Below, one piece after another: positions 10,530 through 29,103 of a DNA stretch of 64,000 nucleotides. Position 1 is the first letter of the stretch. Every line of letters begins with the position of its first letter. A model generated the notes under the pieces. The model was not told the DNA's origin and did not search any database. It saw nothing but the letters and a program-made list of their open reading frames with translations. Both the position numbers and the translations under genes were made by a program. The stretch lies in contig NZ_JAHRBL010000008.1 in NCBI RefSeq assembly GCF_019693445.1, positions 1 to 64,000 on the forward strand, given 5' to 3'. The DNA is from Deinococcus aquaedulcis (lineage in GTDB: Bacteria > Deinococcota > Deinococci > Deinococcales > Deinococcaceae).

Positions 10530-11202
10530 TTAGGGCCCATTCAACCACGCCCAAGCGGCTTCGGCCACCTCCAGCTCGGTCTGGGCCACGCGGCCTGGGG
10601 CGGCCAGCGGGGTCAGGCGGCGGAGGTCGGCCTGCACCTGGGCGCGCAACAGGGGGTCACGGCCGCGCAGCAGGCCCGGGCCGTAGCGCAGGGCCGCTTC
10701 GTCAGGCAGATCCGCGTAGGTGGGATCAGGGCCGGGCGCCCGGTCCAGGCGCAGCACCGGGTAGGCCCAGTAGCCAGGGATGAGCAGATCGGCGCGCAGA
10801 TGATAGCCGGCGCCCCGGGCCCAGCGGCGCAGGGACTCGGCGCTGTCGTTGGGCTGTAGCACCAGGGTGGGCGGCAGGCGCGCCGGCTCGCGCCGCAGCA
10901 TCCCCAGGATGGTGAAGGCGCCCATGCCGGTGACACTGGCGCTGTTCACCTCGCCCGGGGCCAGGGGGGCAAAGCCGTCGCCCGCGCGCACTTCCAGCTT
11001 GCCCGCCAGCCCGGCGCGCGCCACGTTCTGCCGGGCGTGGGCCAGGGGCCCGGGGTTCAGTTCCACGATCACGCCGCGCCCAATTCGGCCTGCGCGCAGC
11101 AGCCGGATCGGCAGCTTGGCATGGTCGCTGCCGATATCGGCATGGGTATCGGCGCGCACCAGCGCCAGCACGGCTTCCAGGCGGGCGTCCAGCGCAGGCC
11201 CC

Positions 11203-11216
<14 letters not shown>
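10530..11216 (-). CDS. trmK: tRNA (adenine-22 N1)-methyltransferase, TrmK family
   Basis: TrmK uses S-adenosylmethionine to methylate N1 of adenine 22 in certain tRNAs. The 228-residue product has the family's SAM-binding start HADIGSDHAKLPIRLL (about residues 25-40), an acidic turn in VIVELNPGPLAHA, and GMGAFTILGML (about 95-107), where the usual motif is GMGG. Its ATG overlaps the end of the YqhA-family gene by 14 bp, placing it last in a MOSC-YqhA-TrmK operon. The glycine replaced by alanine in GMGA is a small deviation. Confidence 0.83.
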
Positions 11217-11753
<537 letters not shown>

Positions 11754-11757
<4 letters not shown>

Positions 11758-12335
11758 GCTGGCCCGCCGGGGGGCAGGGGCCGCACCTCGTCTCCTTCGC
11801 GGATCCGGCCGCCGCGAATCACCCGGGCGGTCAGGCCACCGTGCCCGCGCACGGCGTTGTACCCACCCTCGCCCAGCGTTTCCTCCATGCGCGAGCACGG
11901 ATGGCACTCGCCGGTGCCTTCCAGCACCACCTCGCCAATCTGAAAACGGGCGTCTTTGAGGGCCAGCAGCGGCAGGCCGCTGACCACCACGTTGCGCCGC
12001 AGCAGGTCTGGGGTAACTTCGGCGCGGCCACACAGCGCCGCGATCACCGGCAGGTGCTCGGCCTGGATCAGTGTGACCTGCCGCCGCCCGGGGCCACCGG
12101 GCACCGGGGTCGCCGCGCCCGGCTGGGCCACTTCTCCCACCTCGCCGGTCAGGGCGGTCAGGCGGGGCGGGGCCTGCTTGCCGTGGTCACCGATCAGGCC
12201 CACCAGCGGATGGGCCTCCACCTCGGCGCAGCGCACCACTGGCGCCCGGCGGGCAGGGCGCAGGCCAATCCACTCCACCCGCCCGGGGCGCACAAAGGTG
12301 GCGCGCAGTTCGTGGATGGTCTTCACGCCCCGCAT
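11754..12335 (-). CDS. MOSC domain protein
   Basis: A 193-residue MOSC (molybdenum cofactor sulfurase C-terminal) domain protein. Family features seen are an early basic strand, GDHGKQ in place of the usual GDxH, the RRNVVVSG segment (residues about 117-124), and the conserved cysteine region GECHPCSRME (about 148-157) with the invariant C expected to carry or transfer sulfur. The C-terminal GLTARVIRGGRIREGDEV is typical. Family members transfer sulfur to the Mo cofactor or handle N-hydroxylated substrates. It is the first gene of the three-gene operon. Confidence 0.86.
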
Positions 12336-12451
12336 GCTACCTGCACAGGCCTGGGCCCGGCCGGGGGCGGCTTTGCTATGCTGCGGGGCATGAGGCGCCC
12401 GACCCGACGTGCGTATCCGCCCCGCCGCGAGGTGGGGGTCAGGTAGCCTGA

Positions 12452-13747
<1,296 letters not shown>

Positions 13748-13829
13748 GCCACCCAGAACCTTCACGGGCCCTTCATGACCCTCCTGTGGGCTTGCAGAGA
13801 TCAAGCCCCAAGAGCCAGCCAACACAAAG

Positions 13830-13955
13830 TTATGCACAGGGCGCTGTGGACAACCCACTAAAGCTGTGGACAACGCCCTGCACGCACAAAAGGCTGTGGA
13901 CAACCCAATACTTATCCACAGGTACAGTGTGGAAAAACCCCGTGCCTGTGGATAA
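13830..13955. other. DnaA-box cluster between tyrS and pyk
   Basis: Seven DnaA-box-like 9-mers lie within 126 bp: TTATGCACA (13830), TGTGGACAA (13845, 13865, 13895), TTATCCACA (13912), TGTGGAAAA (13928) and TGTGGATAA (13947). Two are perfect and five have one or two changes. An A/T run (AAAAAATT) follows. The cluster is about 4 kb from oriC, beyond pyk and eno. It may titrate or reactivate DnaA, or be an auxiliary origin element. Confidence 0.8.
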
Positions 13956-14035
13956 AAAATTGACGCCCAGCTGACACAGAGAACCCGGTAGAACTGCTGA
14001 GCGTTGGTATTCAGGCCCGGCAGTGGCGCCAACAG

Positions 14036-14064
14036 AACGGAGGGACCGAAAAGGTCCCTCCGTT
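14036..14064 (-). terminator. Hairpin terminator of pyk
   Basis: AACGGAGGGACC and GGTCCCTCCGTT form a perfect 12-bp stem with loop GAAAA, ending 15 bp from the pyk stop codon. The sequence after the stem on the minus strand (CTGTTGG) is only weakly U-rich. Confidence 0.65.
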
Positions 14065-14079
14065 CGATTTGTACAGCCC

Positions 14080-15528
<1,449 letters not shown>

Positions 15529-15558
15529 GATGGAATCCTTTCCATGAGGCAAGGGGGA

Positions 15559-15590
15559 CCGGGCGGCGGAGACTGTCCCCCACCGCCCGG
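15559..15590 (-). terminator. GC hairpin between eno and pyk
   Basis: CCGGGCGG and CCGCCCGG pair over 8 bp with a 16-nt loop and are followed on the minus strand by TCCCCCTTG. It may attenuate read-through from eno into pyk. The U-tract is poor. Confidence 0.4.
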
Positions 15591-15599
15591 CCACAGGAC

Positions 15600-16964
<1,365 letters not shown>

Positions 16965-17009
16965 CTAACGTCCGCAAGGCTCTGGCCCACGCCGCCCCGG
17001 AAAGGGCCC

Positions 17010-18092
17010 TTAAACGCGCAGCGTGACCATCACGGCCATATAGCCCCCGCCCCCGGCCGCGCGGAAGATCGCGGGGCTGGTGGAGCCGGAGAACAGCAAC
17101 TCGGCTTCGCCTTCGATAGGGCCTAGGGCGTCCAGCACATGCCGGGCGTTGAAAGCGAGGCTCATGGCGGGTTCGGTACCGCCCTGCACCACATCCAGGG
17201 TGTCCTGGGCGCGGCCGTAATCGCCTTCGGCGGCCAGGCGCAGTTTGCCTTCAGAAACCAGGAATTCCACGCGGTTGTTGGCATTCTTGTCGGCCAGCAC
17301 GGCCACGCGGTTCACGGCTTCCTTCAAGGCGGTGGCGGGCAGGGTGACCTGCAGCTTGATCTCCTTGGGAATCACGCGCTCGTAATCCGGGAAGTCGCCG
17401 TCCAGCAGCTTCAGGTTCATGCGCACGCGGTCGGTGGTCACGCTCAGCAGGCCCTCACCGTAGGTGAAACGGGCCTCGCCGTCCTTGAGGACCCGGATCA
17501 GTTCATCCACGCTGCGCGCCGGAATGATCAGGTTGCGGCCGTCGCCACTGGCCGGGAAGTCGCGGATGGCCACCCGGTAGCCGTCAGAGGCCACCACGCG
17601 CGCGCCCTCGGGGCGGTGCTCCAGCTTGATTCCCCGGAAGACCGCCTGAAAGGCCTCGTTGCTGGCGGCGTAGCGCACGCTGGCAAAGGCGCGGGCTAGT
17701 TCGCCGGAGTCCAGGCTCACGTCGGCCTGGGCCGGGAAGCTCAGGGGCGGGTAAGCGTCAATGTCGCCGGTCTGGAGCTTGAAGTCCGAGCCGCCCGAGC
17801 GCACCGACAGTTCCTGTCCGCTGAGTTCCAGTTCCACCAGTTCGCCGCCCAGGTTGCGCACGATCTGCGCGAACAGGTGGGCGGGCACCACGAAGTTCTG
17901 CGGCGCTTTGACCTCCGCAGGCACAAAGCACGAGAGGTCAATTTCGAGGTTGGTGCCGCTGAGGGTCAGACCGGCTTCGCTGGCCTCCACCTTCAGGGAC
18001 GTGAGCAGGGGGTTGCTGCTGCGGCTGGGGATCACCCGCTCCAGCAGGCCCAGGCCTTCGCTCAGGATTTTCTTGGTGACGTGTACGTTCAT
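17010..18092 (-). CDS. dnaN: DNA polymerase III beta subunit (sliding clamp)
   Basis: Forms the ring that tethers replicative polymerase to DNA. The 360-residue product starts [30 protein letters not shown] and has three similar clamp domains, including [20 protein letters not shown] and [15 protein letters not shown]. The C-terminus ends in the usual hydrophobic strand ([13 protein letters not shown]), which differs from the more common MPMRL-type tail. GAGGCAAGG precedes the ATG. It is oriented in the same direction as dnaA, with oriC between the two genes. Confidence 0.96.
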   Translation of the reverse strand: MNVHVTKKILSEGLGLLERVIPSRSSNPLLTSLKVEASEAGLTLSGTNLEIDLSCFVPAEVKAPQNFVVPAHLFAQIVRNLGGELVELELSGQELSVRSGGSDFKLQTGDIDAYPPLSFPAQADVSLDSGELARAFASVRYAASNEAFQAVFRGIKLEHRPEGARVVASDGYRVAIRDFPASGDGRNLIIPARSVDELIRVLKDGEARFTYGEGLLSVTTDRVRMNLKLLDGDFPDYERVIPKEIKLQVTLPATALKEAVNRVAVLADKNANNRVEFLVSEGKLRLAAEGDYGRAQDTLDVVQGGTEPAMSLAFNARHVLDALGPIEGEAELLFSGSTSPAIFRAAGGGGYMAVMVTLRV

Positions 18093-18116
18093 GCCTTGCC
18101 TCACTGTCTGGTCCCT

Positions 18117-18376
18117 ATCTTTTTCCTGTTTTTAAACTTAAAAAAGATAGTAGTAGTAGTAATAGGGCCTGTGGAAACTGTGGAAAAGTACCCTACGCGG
18201 GCGCCCAGCGCAGGTTTGCCCTGTGGACAAAAATGTGGATAACTGGCCCTTTCCTGTGGAAAACCTGTGGATAACTTTGGGGGTTATCCACACCCCTCCC
18301 AGGGGTCCGACTTTTCCACAAAGTTATCCACAGAAAAATCGGGGTTATCCACAGCTTATCCACAGGTTTTTCCACA
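18117..18376. other. oriC: Chromosomal replication origin, oriC
   Basis: Twelve DnaA-box-like 9-mers lie in the dnaA-dnaN gap, starting at 18170, 18179, 18222, 18234, 18255, 18266, 18284, 18312, 18324, 18345, 18356 and 18368. Six are perfect TTATCCACA or its complement. Boxes left of 18280 face one way and those right of it the other. At the left end an AT-rich stretch (18117-18147) and a DnaA-trio run adjoin two boxes. Together these form a complete bacterial origin with unwinding element. Confidence 0.93.
18148..18165 (-). other. DnaA-trio run (basal unwinding element)
   Basis: TAG TAG TAG TAG TAA TAG on the plus strand reads as 3'-GAT-5'-type trios on the complementary view. On the minus strand the order is DnaA boxes TTTTCCACA and GTTTCCACA, a GC spacer GGCC, CTATTACTACTACTACTA, then AT-rich DNA. 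That is the order of the Bacillus subtilis basal unwinding system, where DnaA loads on the trios to open the duplex. Confidence 0.82.
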
Positions 18377-18452
18377 GCTTGTGAAACTGTGCACACCGTT
18401 TTGGAACGCATTTTGGAACATATTCTGAATTCAGCAAAACGGCTATCTATCA

Positions 18453-19841
<1,389 letters not shown>

Positions 19842-19919
19842 CTCCCTTGCGGCACTCTTGATGCGCCGGCCAGCATAGCACCCGCGCTTTCGCTTCTCTC
19901 TGGAGAAAGGCTGGGAGGC

Positions 19920-20891
19920 TCAGTTCTCTCTTTCTCGGTGTTCGCGTAGGACTTCAGCTTCTCGCTCGGGGCTCAGGGCGTACTCCAGATGTGCCCCCGC
20001 ACTCCAGGCCCGGGTGTCCTGGGCGGTGACTTCGGGCGGGGTCAGGGTCAGCCCGGCGGCCAAGGCCCGCTGGGCGCTGAGGTCCATCAGGCCGGCCTGG
20101 GGAGCGGTCTCGGGGATATACAGGGGCAGTTCGCGGAAGCCCAGCTCGGCCCGGTCCAGCGCGTCCTGGCCCAGCCACACCGGCTGGGTGATGCCCAGCA
20201 CGCGGGCGAACTCCGCCCAGGTCAGGCGGGGCCCGGCGAGGTTGAACACGCCGCCAATGCCCTGCTCGATGACTTGCACGGTAAAGCGGGCCAGATCCCG
20301 TCCGTCAATCACCTGCACGTGGTCGGTGCCGTCGCCGGGCAGCAGGGTCTCCCCTCCCCTGCTCGCGCGGTCGGGCCAGTACGGGTAGCGGGCAGTGTGG
20401 TCGTAGGGCCCAGCCACGATCTGGGGACGCAGGATGGTGGCCCGCTCGCCGTAGGTGGCCTGCACGATCTGCTCGCAGGTGACCTTGAGGGGGCCGTAGG
20501 TTTCACCTGTGATTTCGGTCACGTCTTCGGCGGCAGGGGGCAGCAGCGGGTCGTCCTCGCGCACCGGGTGGCGGTCCGGCTCAGCGTAGACGCTGGCGGT
20601 GCTGATGAACACGTAGCGCTCCACCTGAGCCCGCAGCCCCTCGGCGCTGGCGCGCACCTGTCCAGGTGTATAGCCGCTGACATCCACACAGGCGGCCCAG
20701 GTGCGCCCGGCCAGAGCGGCCAACCCCGCCTCGCTGGCGTTCCGGTCACCGTGCAGGCGCTCCACCTCGGCGGGCAACTCGTCGGGGCTTTGCCCACGGG
20801 TGAGCACCGTGACCCGGTGCCCGGCCGCCAGCAACGCCAGCACGATATGCCGCCCCACAAACTTGGTGCCGCCCAGAACCAGAATGTCCAT
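19920..20891 (-). CDS. NAD-dependent epimerase/dehydratase family protein (extended SDR)
   Basis: A 323-residue extended short-chain dehydrogenase/reductase. The N-terminal LVLGGTKFVGRHIVLALL is the NAD(P)-binding Rossmann turn (GGTxFxG). Later features are VDVSGYTPGQV, a serine-containing STASVYAEPDRHPVRE, and a YGPLK near residue 135 in place of the classic YxxxK (the tyrosine and lysine are spaced Y-G-P-L-K, which fits). The C-terminus binds substrate and gives no clear assignment; members of this subgroup act on nucleotide sugars or other substrates. The start is ATG; no good ribosome-binding site is visible. Confidence 0.82.
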   Translation of the reverse strand: MDILVLGGTKFVGRHIVLALLAAGHRVTVLTRGQSPDELPAEVERLHGDRNASEAGLAALAGRTWAACVDVSGYTPGQVRASAEGLRAQVERYVFISTASVYAEPDRHPVREDDPLLPPAAEDVTEITGETYGPLKVTCEQIVQATYGERATILRPQIVAGPYDHTARYPYWPDRASRGGETLLPGDGTDHVQVIDGRDLARFTVQVIEQGIGGVFNLAGPRLTWAEFARVLGITQPVWLGQDALDRAELGFRELPLYIPETAPQAGLMDLSAQRALAAGLTLTPPEVTAQDTRAWSAGAHLEYALSPEREAEVLREHREREN

Positions 20892-20949
20892 GTGGCTATC
20901 CTGTCACCTGAATGGCCCGGGGGTCGAGTGCAGTGGGTAAGTGGGCTCC

Positions 20950-22077
20950 CTAGCGCCGCACCCAGCGCCCACCCACCTCTTCGGTCAGGCCCAGCAGTTG
21001 GAGCAGCACCAGCGCCGTTTGCACCTCGGGGAGGGGCAGACCGGTGAGGGTCTGTAGATCGTCCAGCGTGCGCGGTTCGTGCAGCGCAGCCAGTACCCGG
21101 GCCTGTTCCGGGGGCAGGTCTGGCAGGGGGGCTGGCGGGGCGGCGCCCCAGCCCAGTTCGGTCAGGACATCGGCGGCGCTTTCGGTCAGCACGGCGCCGT
21201 CGCGCAGCAGCTGGTGGGGCCCAGCAGCGCGGGGATCACCCGCGCGGCCCGGCACGGCAAACACTGTGCGGCCACACTCCAACGCGTGCGTGGCGGTGAT
21301 CAGCGAACCGGATCTGCGCTCGCCTTCTACCACCACCGTCCCGGCCGACAGCGCGGCAATCAGGCGGTTGCGTTCGGGAAAGAGGTGCTGCGCCGGGCGG
21401 GTGCCCAGCGGCGACTCGCTGACCAGGATCAGGCGCTCGGCCAGGGCCCGGTTCTCGCTGGGGTAAATCACATCTATTGCGCTGCCCAGCACCGCAATGC
21501 TGAGGCCCCCGGCCTCCACGGCCGCCCCATGTGCCGCCGTATCAATGCCCCGGGCCAATCCGCTGACCACCACCACGCCGGCCCGCGCCAGATCGGCGGC
21601 CAGCATGCGGGTAAACGCAGCGCCGTGGGGGCTGGCCGCGCGGGTGCCCACCATGCCGATGGCGCGCGGGACTTCGGGCAACTCGGGCAAGGTGCCGCGC
21701 ACCCACAGCGCCGGGGGCGGATCACCCAGGGCATTGAGCGCCGCCGGGTAGCCCGGCAGGCCCCGGAACAGCAGGGTGACCCCTTCGGCCTGGGTGCGGG
21801 CCAGTTCGGTCTGGGCGCGGGTGTGGGCCTGCGCCTGGGCCCTGGCGTCCCCCAGCGCCGCCACGCTGCGGGTGTCCAGGCCCGGCACCTCGCGCAGGGC
21901 GCGGCCCGGGGCCTGCAGGGCCGCGACCGCGCTGCCGAAGTGCCGGCGCAGCCCCTCAATCCGGCGTGGGCCCAGCTGGGTGGTAAAGCGCAGGGTCAGC
22001 AGGGCCAACCGCTCATCGGTCAGGGGGGGCGGCGCGGCATCGAACAGGGTGGGGCCATTCACAGAGGGGCCAGTCAC
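20950..22077 (-). CDS. dprA: DNA-processing protein DprA
   Basis: DprA loads RecA onto incoming single-stranded DNA during natural transformation, a process Deinococcus performs efficiently. The 375-residue product has an N-terminal helix-hairpin-helix/SAM-like region (residues about 15-75), then the Rossmann-like DprA domain with [34 protein letters not shown] (about 205-218), [17 protein letters not shown] and [20 protein letters not shown]-terminal winged helix (about 315-375) follows. The GTG start lies six bases after a TATGCT box (leaderless); GTG 15 bases downstream is an alternative. The longer frame overlaps non-coding sequence. Confidence 0.93.
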   Translation of the reverse strand: MTGPSVNGPTLFDAAPPPLTDERLALLTLRFTTQLGPRRIEGLRRHFGSAVAALQAPGRALREVPGLDTRSVAALGDARAQAQAHTRAQTELARTQAEGVTLLFRGLPGYPAALNALGDPPPALWVRGTLPELPEVPRAIGMVGTRAASPHGAAFTRMLAADLARAGVVVVSGLARGIDTAAHGAAVEAGGLSIAVLGSAIDVIYPSENRALAERLILVSESPLGTRPAQHLFPERNRLIAALSAGTVVVEGERRSGSLITATHALECGRTVFAVPGRAGDPRAAGPHQLLRDGAVLTESAADVLTELGWGAAPPAPLPDLPPEQARVLAALHEPRTLDDLQTLTGLPLPEVQTALVLLQLLGLTEEVGGRWVRR

Positions 22078-22083
22078 CGGGTC

Positions 22084-22089
22084 AGCATA
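22084..22089 (-). promoter_or_regulatory. -10 box of leaderless dprA
   Basis: TATGCT ends six bases before the GTG start, placing transcription initiation at the start codon. Confidence 0.55.
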
Positions 22090-22132
22090 CGGGGCCCGGG
22101 GCGGCCCGGCAGGCGAAGTTGCCCGGGATGGG

Positions 22133-23560
<1,428 letters not shown>

Positions 23561-23571
23561 GGCGTCACAGG

Positions 23572-24231
23572 CTAGGCCTGCAGCACATAGCCGACGTTGC
23601 GAATGGTGCGGATGCGCAGGTCACTGCCGGCGTGTTCCAGCTTCTTGCGTAGCTGCGAGATACGCACCTCCACCGAATTGCTGTTGGGGGTTTCCCAGCC
23701 GTACAGGTGCGACTCGATGTCCGCGCGAGAAAACACACGCTCCGGGGTACGCATCATCAGTTCGAGAATGCGCGCCTCGTGCTCGGTGAGGTTCACATGC
23801 TTGTCGCCCACCGTCAGCAGCAGCGAACTGGTGCTGAGGCTGGTGTTGCCCAGATTCACGCCGGTCCCGGCAGCCGTGCGCCGCAGCAGGGCTGTAATCC
23901 GGGCGTCCAGCTCGGGCATGGCAAAGGGCTTGGTGAGGTAATCGTCGGCGCCCGCGTTGAGGCCTGCCACCCGCTCCTGCACCCCACTGCGCGCCGAGAG
24001 CACCAGCACAGGCGTGCTGGAATACTGCCGCAGGGCCGCCACCAGATCCAGGCCGTCCCCGTCGGGCAGGTTGAGGTCCAGCAGGATCAGCTGCGCGGTG
24101 TGGGTGCCCAGCCACGCCTGGGCGTCTTTCAGGGTGGCGGCGTGGTGCACCTGATAGTCGCCCGAGAGGTATTCCTTGAGCAGCGGCCCCAGGTGCGGGT
24201 CGTCTTCAACAATGAGGATCTGAGCCAGCAT
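23572..24231 (-). CDS. OmpR/PhoB-family response regulator
   Basis: A 219-residue two-domain regulator. The receiver domain starts [10 protein letters not shown] (acidic pocket), has the phospho-acceptor D52 in [13 protein letters not shown], and the conserved lysine in [13 protein letters not shown] (about residue 102). The C-terminal winged-helix DNA-binding domain contains [22 protein letters not shown] and [24 protein letters not shown] is an excellent ribosome-binding site before ATG. It is transcribed together with the sensor kinase gene, and dprA lies just beyond. Confidence 0.95.
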   Translation of the reverse strand: MLAQILIVEDDPHLGPLLKEYLSGDYQVHHAATLKDAQAWLGTHTAQLILLDLNLPDGDGLDLVAALRQYSSTPVLVLSARSGVQERVAGLNAGADDYLTKPFAMPELDARITALLRRTAAGTGVNLGNTSLSTSSLLLTVGDKHVNLTEHEARILELMMRTPERVFSRADIESHLYGWETPNSNSVEVRISQLRKKLEHAGSDLRIRTIRNVGYVLQA

Positions 24232-24338
24232 GCGTCTCCTTCGGGGCCCACGTGCCAAGCAGCGACGCCCCTGGTGCTGTGATCGTAATGCCGCGTCTAT
24301 GCGCCGGGCTTGAGCAAACCTGCGCGCTTCGTTGGGCT

Positions 24339-24734
24339 TTACTTGTTGGAATTCCCGGGGCCAGTGTTGCGCAGGCCCGGCAGGCTGAGCGACTGCCCGG
24401 CGCGCTGCAGGCCCACCGACAGCTTGAAGGGCGTCAGCAGCCGCGCCAGTGTGGCGCCGCCTTCCAGAATCAGCTGGCCGTCGTTCAAGGTGCCGGTGTA
24501 GCGGCTTTTCAGGCCCGCGAAGGTGCCCCGGGCGCGCTCATCGTCGCTGGGGGCGAACAGCACCACCACGGGGCCGTCGTAGTCGTCCACCAGCCGCACC
24601 GTCATGCGCCCGCCGCTGCTCTCGCCGCTGCCCAGTTTGATGTTCATCTCGCGGTCCCACACGATCAGCTGCAGCGCCCCGGCAGGCGCGGACAGGCTCA
24701 GGAGGGTCAGGAGGGCAAAGAGCAGTCTGGTCAT
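24339..24734 (-). CDS. Secreted protein of unknown function
   Basis: A 131-residue protein with a clear signal peptide ([20 protein letters not shown], cleavage likely after AGA). The mature part of about 110 residues starts [20 protein letters not shown]. It is predicted to be extracytoplasmic and mostly beta-structured. No family is recognised. It lies upstream of the response regulator and in the same direction, with about 110 bp between, so a functional link to the two-component system is possible but not shown. Confidence 0.6.
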   Translation of the reverse strand: MTRLLFALLTLLSLSAPAGALQLIVWDREMNIKLGSGESSGGRMTVRLVDDYDGPVVVLFAPSDDERARGTFAGLKSRYTGTLNDGQLILEGGATLARLLTPFKLSVGLQRAGQSLSLPGLRNTGPGNSNK

Positions 24735-25044
24735 GGTGTTCAGGGGACTCCGTATCTGGTCTGGGGGCGTGGGGAAAGGGCGGGAACAAGACCACGGCCG
24801 GGTGAGGCCGGGCTTATGACTACCCAGCGTACCCTGGGAGGCTGACGCGCGGCTGAAGTTCCCATCACAGTGCGGGGCTGAGGGTCAGGCTCCGCCGGGC
24901 GCGCGCTCAGAACGGTGACCTGCCCCAGTGTGTGGCCCGGTCACTCACAGCGCTCTGACGGGGGTCGGAGGGCTAAAACGGGGTTTTCCCGTACGGCGCT
25001 TTTCAGGGCGGCTTTTTCAAGACTCGTCTCCCTCTCCTCAACCG
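24735..25044. other. Intergenic region without gene
   Basis: About 310 bp contain no supported ORF. The part nearest the secreted-protein gene would hold its promoter. Around 24976-24991 the short palindrome ACGGG-GTTTT-CCCGT is followed by GCGCTTTTCAGGGCGGCTTTTT, which looks like a decayed plus-strand terminator facing the E2 gene. Confidence 0.4.
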
Positions 25045-25073
25045 AAAAAAAGCCCGCCACACCGGACGGACTT
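25045..25073 (-). terminator. Terminator of the 2-oxoacid dehydrogenase operon
   Basis: On the minus strand AAGTCCG and CGGGCTT pair (one G-T pair) across a 10-nt loop, followed by seven T residues in total. It lies about 15 bp after the E2 stop codon. Confidence 0.8.
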
Positions 25074-25088
25074 TTCAGAGAAGGGCTC

Positions 25089-26621
25089 TTACATCGCTTC
25101 CAGCATCAGCCGGTCAGGGTTCTCCAGCAGGCGAATCACTTCCTTGCAGAAGCGCGCGGCCTCGGCGCCGTCCACGAGGCGGTGGTCAAAGGACAGCGAG
25201 AGGTACATCATGTGCGCCACCACGATCTCGTCGTACTCGTTCACGATGGGGCGCTTATGGATGGAGTGCACGCCCAGAATGGCGGCGTCGGGCACGTTGA
25301 TGATGGGGAACGAGAACAGCGCGCCAATTGAGCCGATGTTCGTGACGCTGAAGGTGCTGCCCGCCAGTTCATCGGCCTGCAGCTTGCCCGCCTGGGCGCG
25401 GCCCGCCAAGTCGGTGACTTCGCGCGCCAGGTCAAAGACGCTCTTGTGGTTCACGTCCTTCAGCACCGGCACCGTGAGGCCGGCATCGGTGGCGACCGCC
25501 ATGCCGATGTTGTAGTAGCGCTTCTGCACGATTTCCTGCGTGGCCTCGTCGAACGAGGTGTTCAGGCTGGGGAACTTGCGCAGGGCGACGGCCACCGCCT
25601 TGAAGATGAACGGCAGGTACGAGAGTTTCACGCCAGCGGCGGCGGCCTCGTCCTTGACGCGGCTGCGGAACTCCACCAGCTTGCTGAGGTTCACCTCGTC
25701 CACGGTGAGGGTGCGCACGGTGTACAGGTGGCTGGCCACCATCTGGTTACTGATCGCCCGGCGCATGCCGCGCAGGGGCACGCGCTCTTCCAGATGCTCG
25801 TAGCCCTTGGGCGTGCGGTATTGCACCGGGGGCACAGTCATGCCGCCGCCTGCGGCGCCCTTCTGGGCTGGGGTCTGGGGGGCAGCCTGCGGCGCGGCGG
25901 CGGGCTGGGCTGCTGGGGCGGCCTGGGCGCGCTGCCCATGTGCCAGCACGTCGGACACGCGAATGCGCCCGTTGGGGCCGCTGCCCTGCACCTGACTCAG
26001 ATCCAGGCCCAGTTCGCGGGCCAGCTGCCGCGCGGCGGGGACGGCCAGCACCCGGCCGTCGGCGCGGCCAGTCGGGGCAGGCTCGCGGTTAAGGATGCTG
26101 CCCACGCCGCCCGTGTAGGTGCCCGGCGCGCCGCTGCCGGCCAGATTCTCGCCGGCCCGGTTGGTCAGGCCCTGCACCTGAATCTTCTCGTCCGAGGCGA
26201 ATGCCTTGAACAGGCTGCTGGAATCGTCGTCGGCCTTGTTTGCCAGGTGCCCGGCTTCCACGATGCTGCCGCCCACCTGTTCGCGCTCTTCCTGGGCCTG
26301 CGGCGGCAGGGCGCTGCCGGGGGCGGCGGGGCTGCCCGCACTGTTCTGAATGCCCTGGGTGGGTGTGGGCGTGCTGGCCGCGCTGCCCCCCTCGTCAATC
26401 AGGGCAATGGCGGCGTGCACAGCCACTACATCGCCCTCGCCTGCCAGGCGCTTGTGCAGCACCCCGGCCACGGGGCTGGGCAGCTCCACCGTCACCTTGT
26501 CGGTCATCACTTCGCACAGGGGCTGTTCCAGGACAATGGTGTCGCCTTCCTGCACCAGCCATTTCAGGATTTCGCCCTCCACCACGCTTTCGGCAAGTTC
26601 GGGCAGCAGCACTTCTTTCAT
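25089..26621 (-). CDS. Dihydrolipoamide acyltransferase (E2) of a branched-chain/2-oxoacid dehydrogenase
   Basis: E2 transfers the acyl group from E1 to CoA via a swinging lipoyl arm. The 510-residue product has an N-terminal lipoyl domain with the lipoylated lysine in EVMTDKVTVELPSP (about residue 43) and a long low-complexity linker. A peripheral subunit-binding domain follows (VLAVPAARQLARELGLDLSQ, about 195-225), then another Ala/Pro/Gln linker and the catalytic domain ending with the active-site DHRLVDGAEAARFCKE. The MTDK variant rather than ETDK is typical of branched-chain enzymes. It is the last gene of the operon. Confidence 0.93.
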   Translation of the reverse strand: MKEVLLPELAESVVEGEILKWLVQEGDTIVLEQPLCEVMTDKVTVELPSPVAGVLHKRLAGEGDVVAVHAAIALIDEGGSAASTPTPTQGIQNSAGSPAAPGSALPPQAQEEREQVGGSIVEAGHLANKADDDSSSLFKAFASDEKIQVQGLTNRAGENLAGSGAPGTYTGGVGSILNREPAPTGRADGRVLAVPAARQLARELGLDLSQVQGSGPNGRIRVSDVLAHGQRAQAAPAAQPAAAPQAAPQTPAQKGAAGGGMTVPPVQYRTPKGYEHLEERVPLRGMRRAISNQMVASHLYTVRTLTVDEVNLSKLVEFRSRVKDEAAAAGVKLSYLPFIFKAVAVALRKFPSLNTSFDEATQEIVQKRYYNIGMAVATDAGLTVPVLKDVNHKSVFDLAREVTDLAGRAQAGKLQADELAGSTFSVTNIGSIGALFSFPIINVPDAAILGVHSIHKRPIVNEYDEIVVAHMMYLSLSFDHRLVDGAEAARFCKEVIRLLENPDRLMLEAM

Positions 26622-26645
26622 AGGAAACCTCGTTTTTGCGGGAAA

Positions 26646-26879
26646 TTAGCGCAGCACCAGCGCGCGCAGCAGGCCGTAGATCAGCAGCAGCAGGCCCAGG
26701 CCCTGAATCCAGCGTTCGCCCCGGGCGTACACCCAGGCGCTGACCCCCAGCAGCACAAACATGCCGCCGATGGCCGCGCTCTGCCAGGGTTCAGCCAGCC
26801 GCCCGGCCAGGGCGTACAGGCCGAACCCAATCAGCAGGCCCAGGGTGCCCAGCAGCGGGCGCAGAAGATCAGGCTTCAC
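26646..26879 (-). CDS. Small membrane protein in the 2-oxoacid dehydrogenase operon
   Basis: A 77-residue protein with three hydrophobic segments (LLGTLGLLIGFGLYALAG, AAIGGMFVLLGVSAWVYA, GLGLLLLIYGLLRALVL). The start is GTG, 10 bp after the E1-beta stop, and its stop is 24 bp before E2, so it is transcribed with the complex. No known family is recognised. It could anchor or assist the complex at the membrane, or be an unrelated passenger. Confidence 0.65.
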   Translation of the reverse strand: MKPDLLRPLLGTLGLLIGFGLYALAGRLAEPWQSAAIGGMFVLLGVSAWVYARGERWIQGLGLLLLIYGLLRALVLR

Positions 26880-26889
26880 AGCCCTCAGC

Positions 26890-29015
<2,126 letters not shown>

Positions 29016-29087
29016 GACCTGGGGCCTCCTGGCGTCGGGGCGGGCGCCGGGGTTGCCCTGGCCCCACCCAAACGGAAATCTGTCTAG

Positions 29088-29101
29088 CAAACGCTCGTTA
29101 G
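29088..29101. promoter_or_regulatory. TetR-family (PaaR-type) operator
   Basis: CAAACGCTCGTTAG fits the pattern CNAACGNNCGTTNG that I recall for the Thermus thermophilus TetR-family repressor PaaR, which responds to an acyl-CoA. It lies a few bases downstream of the -10 box, over the predicted transcription start, a position that would block initiation. A wider 18-bp dyad CTAGCAAACGCTCGTTAG surrounds it. Confidence 0.6.
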
Positions 29102-29103
29102 GT

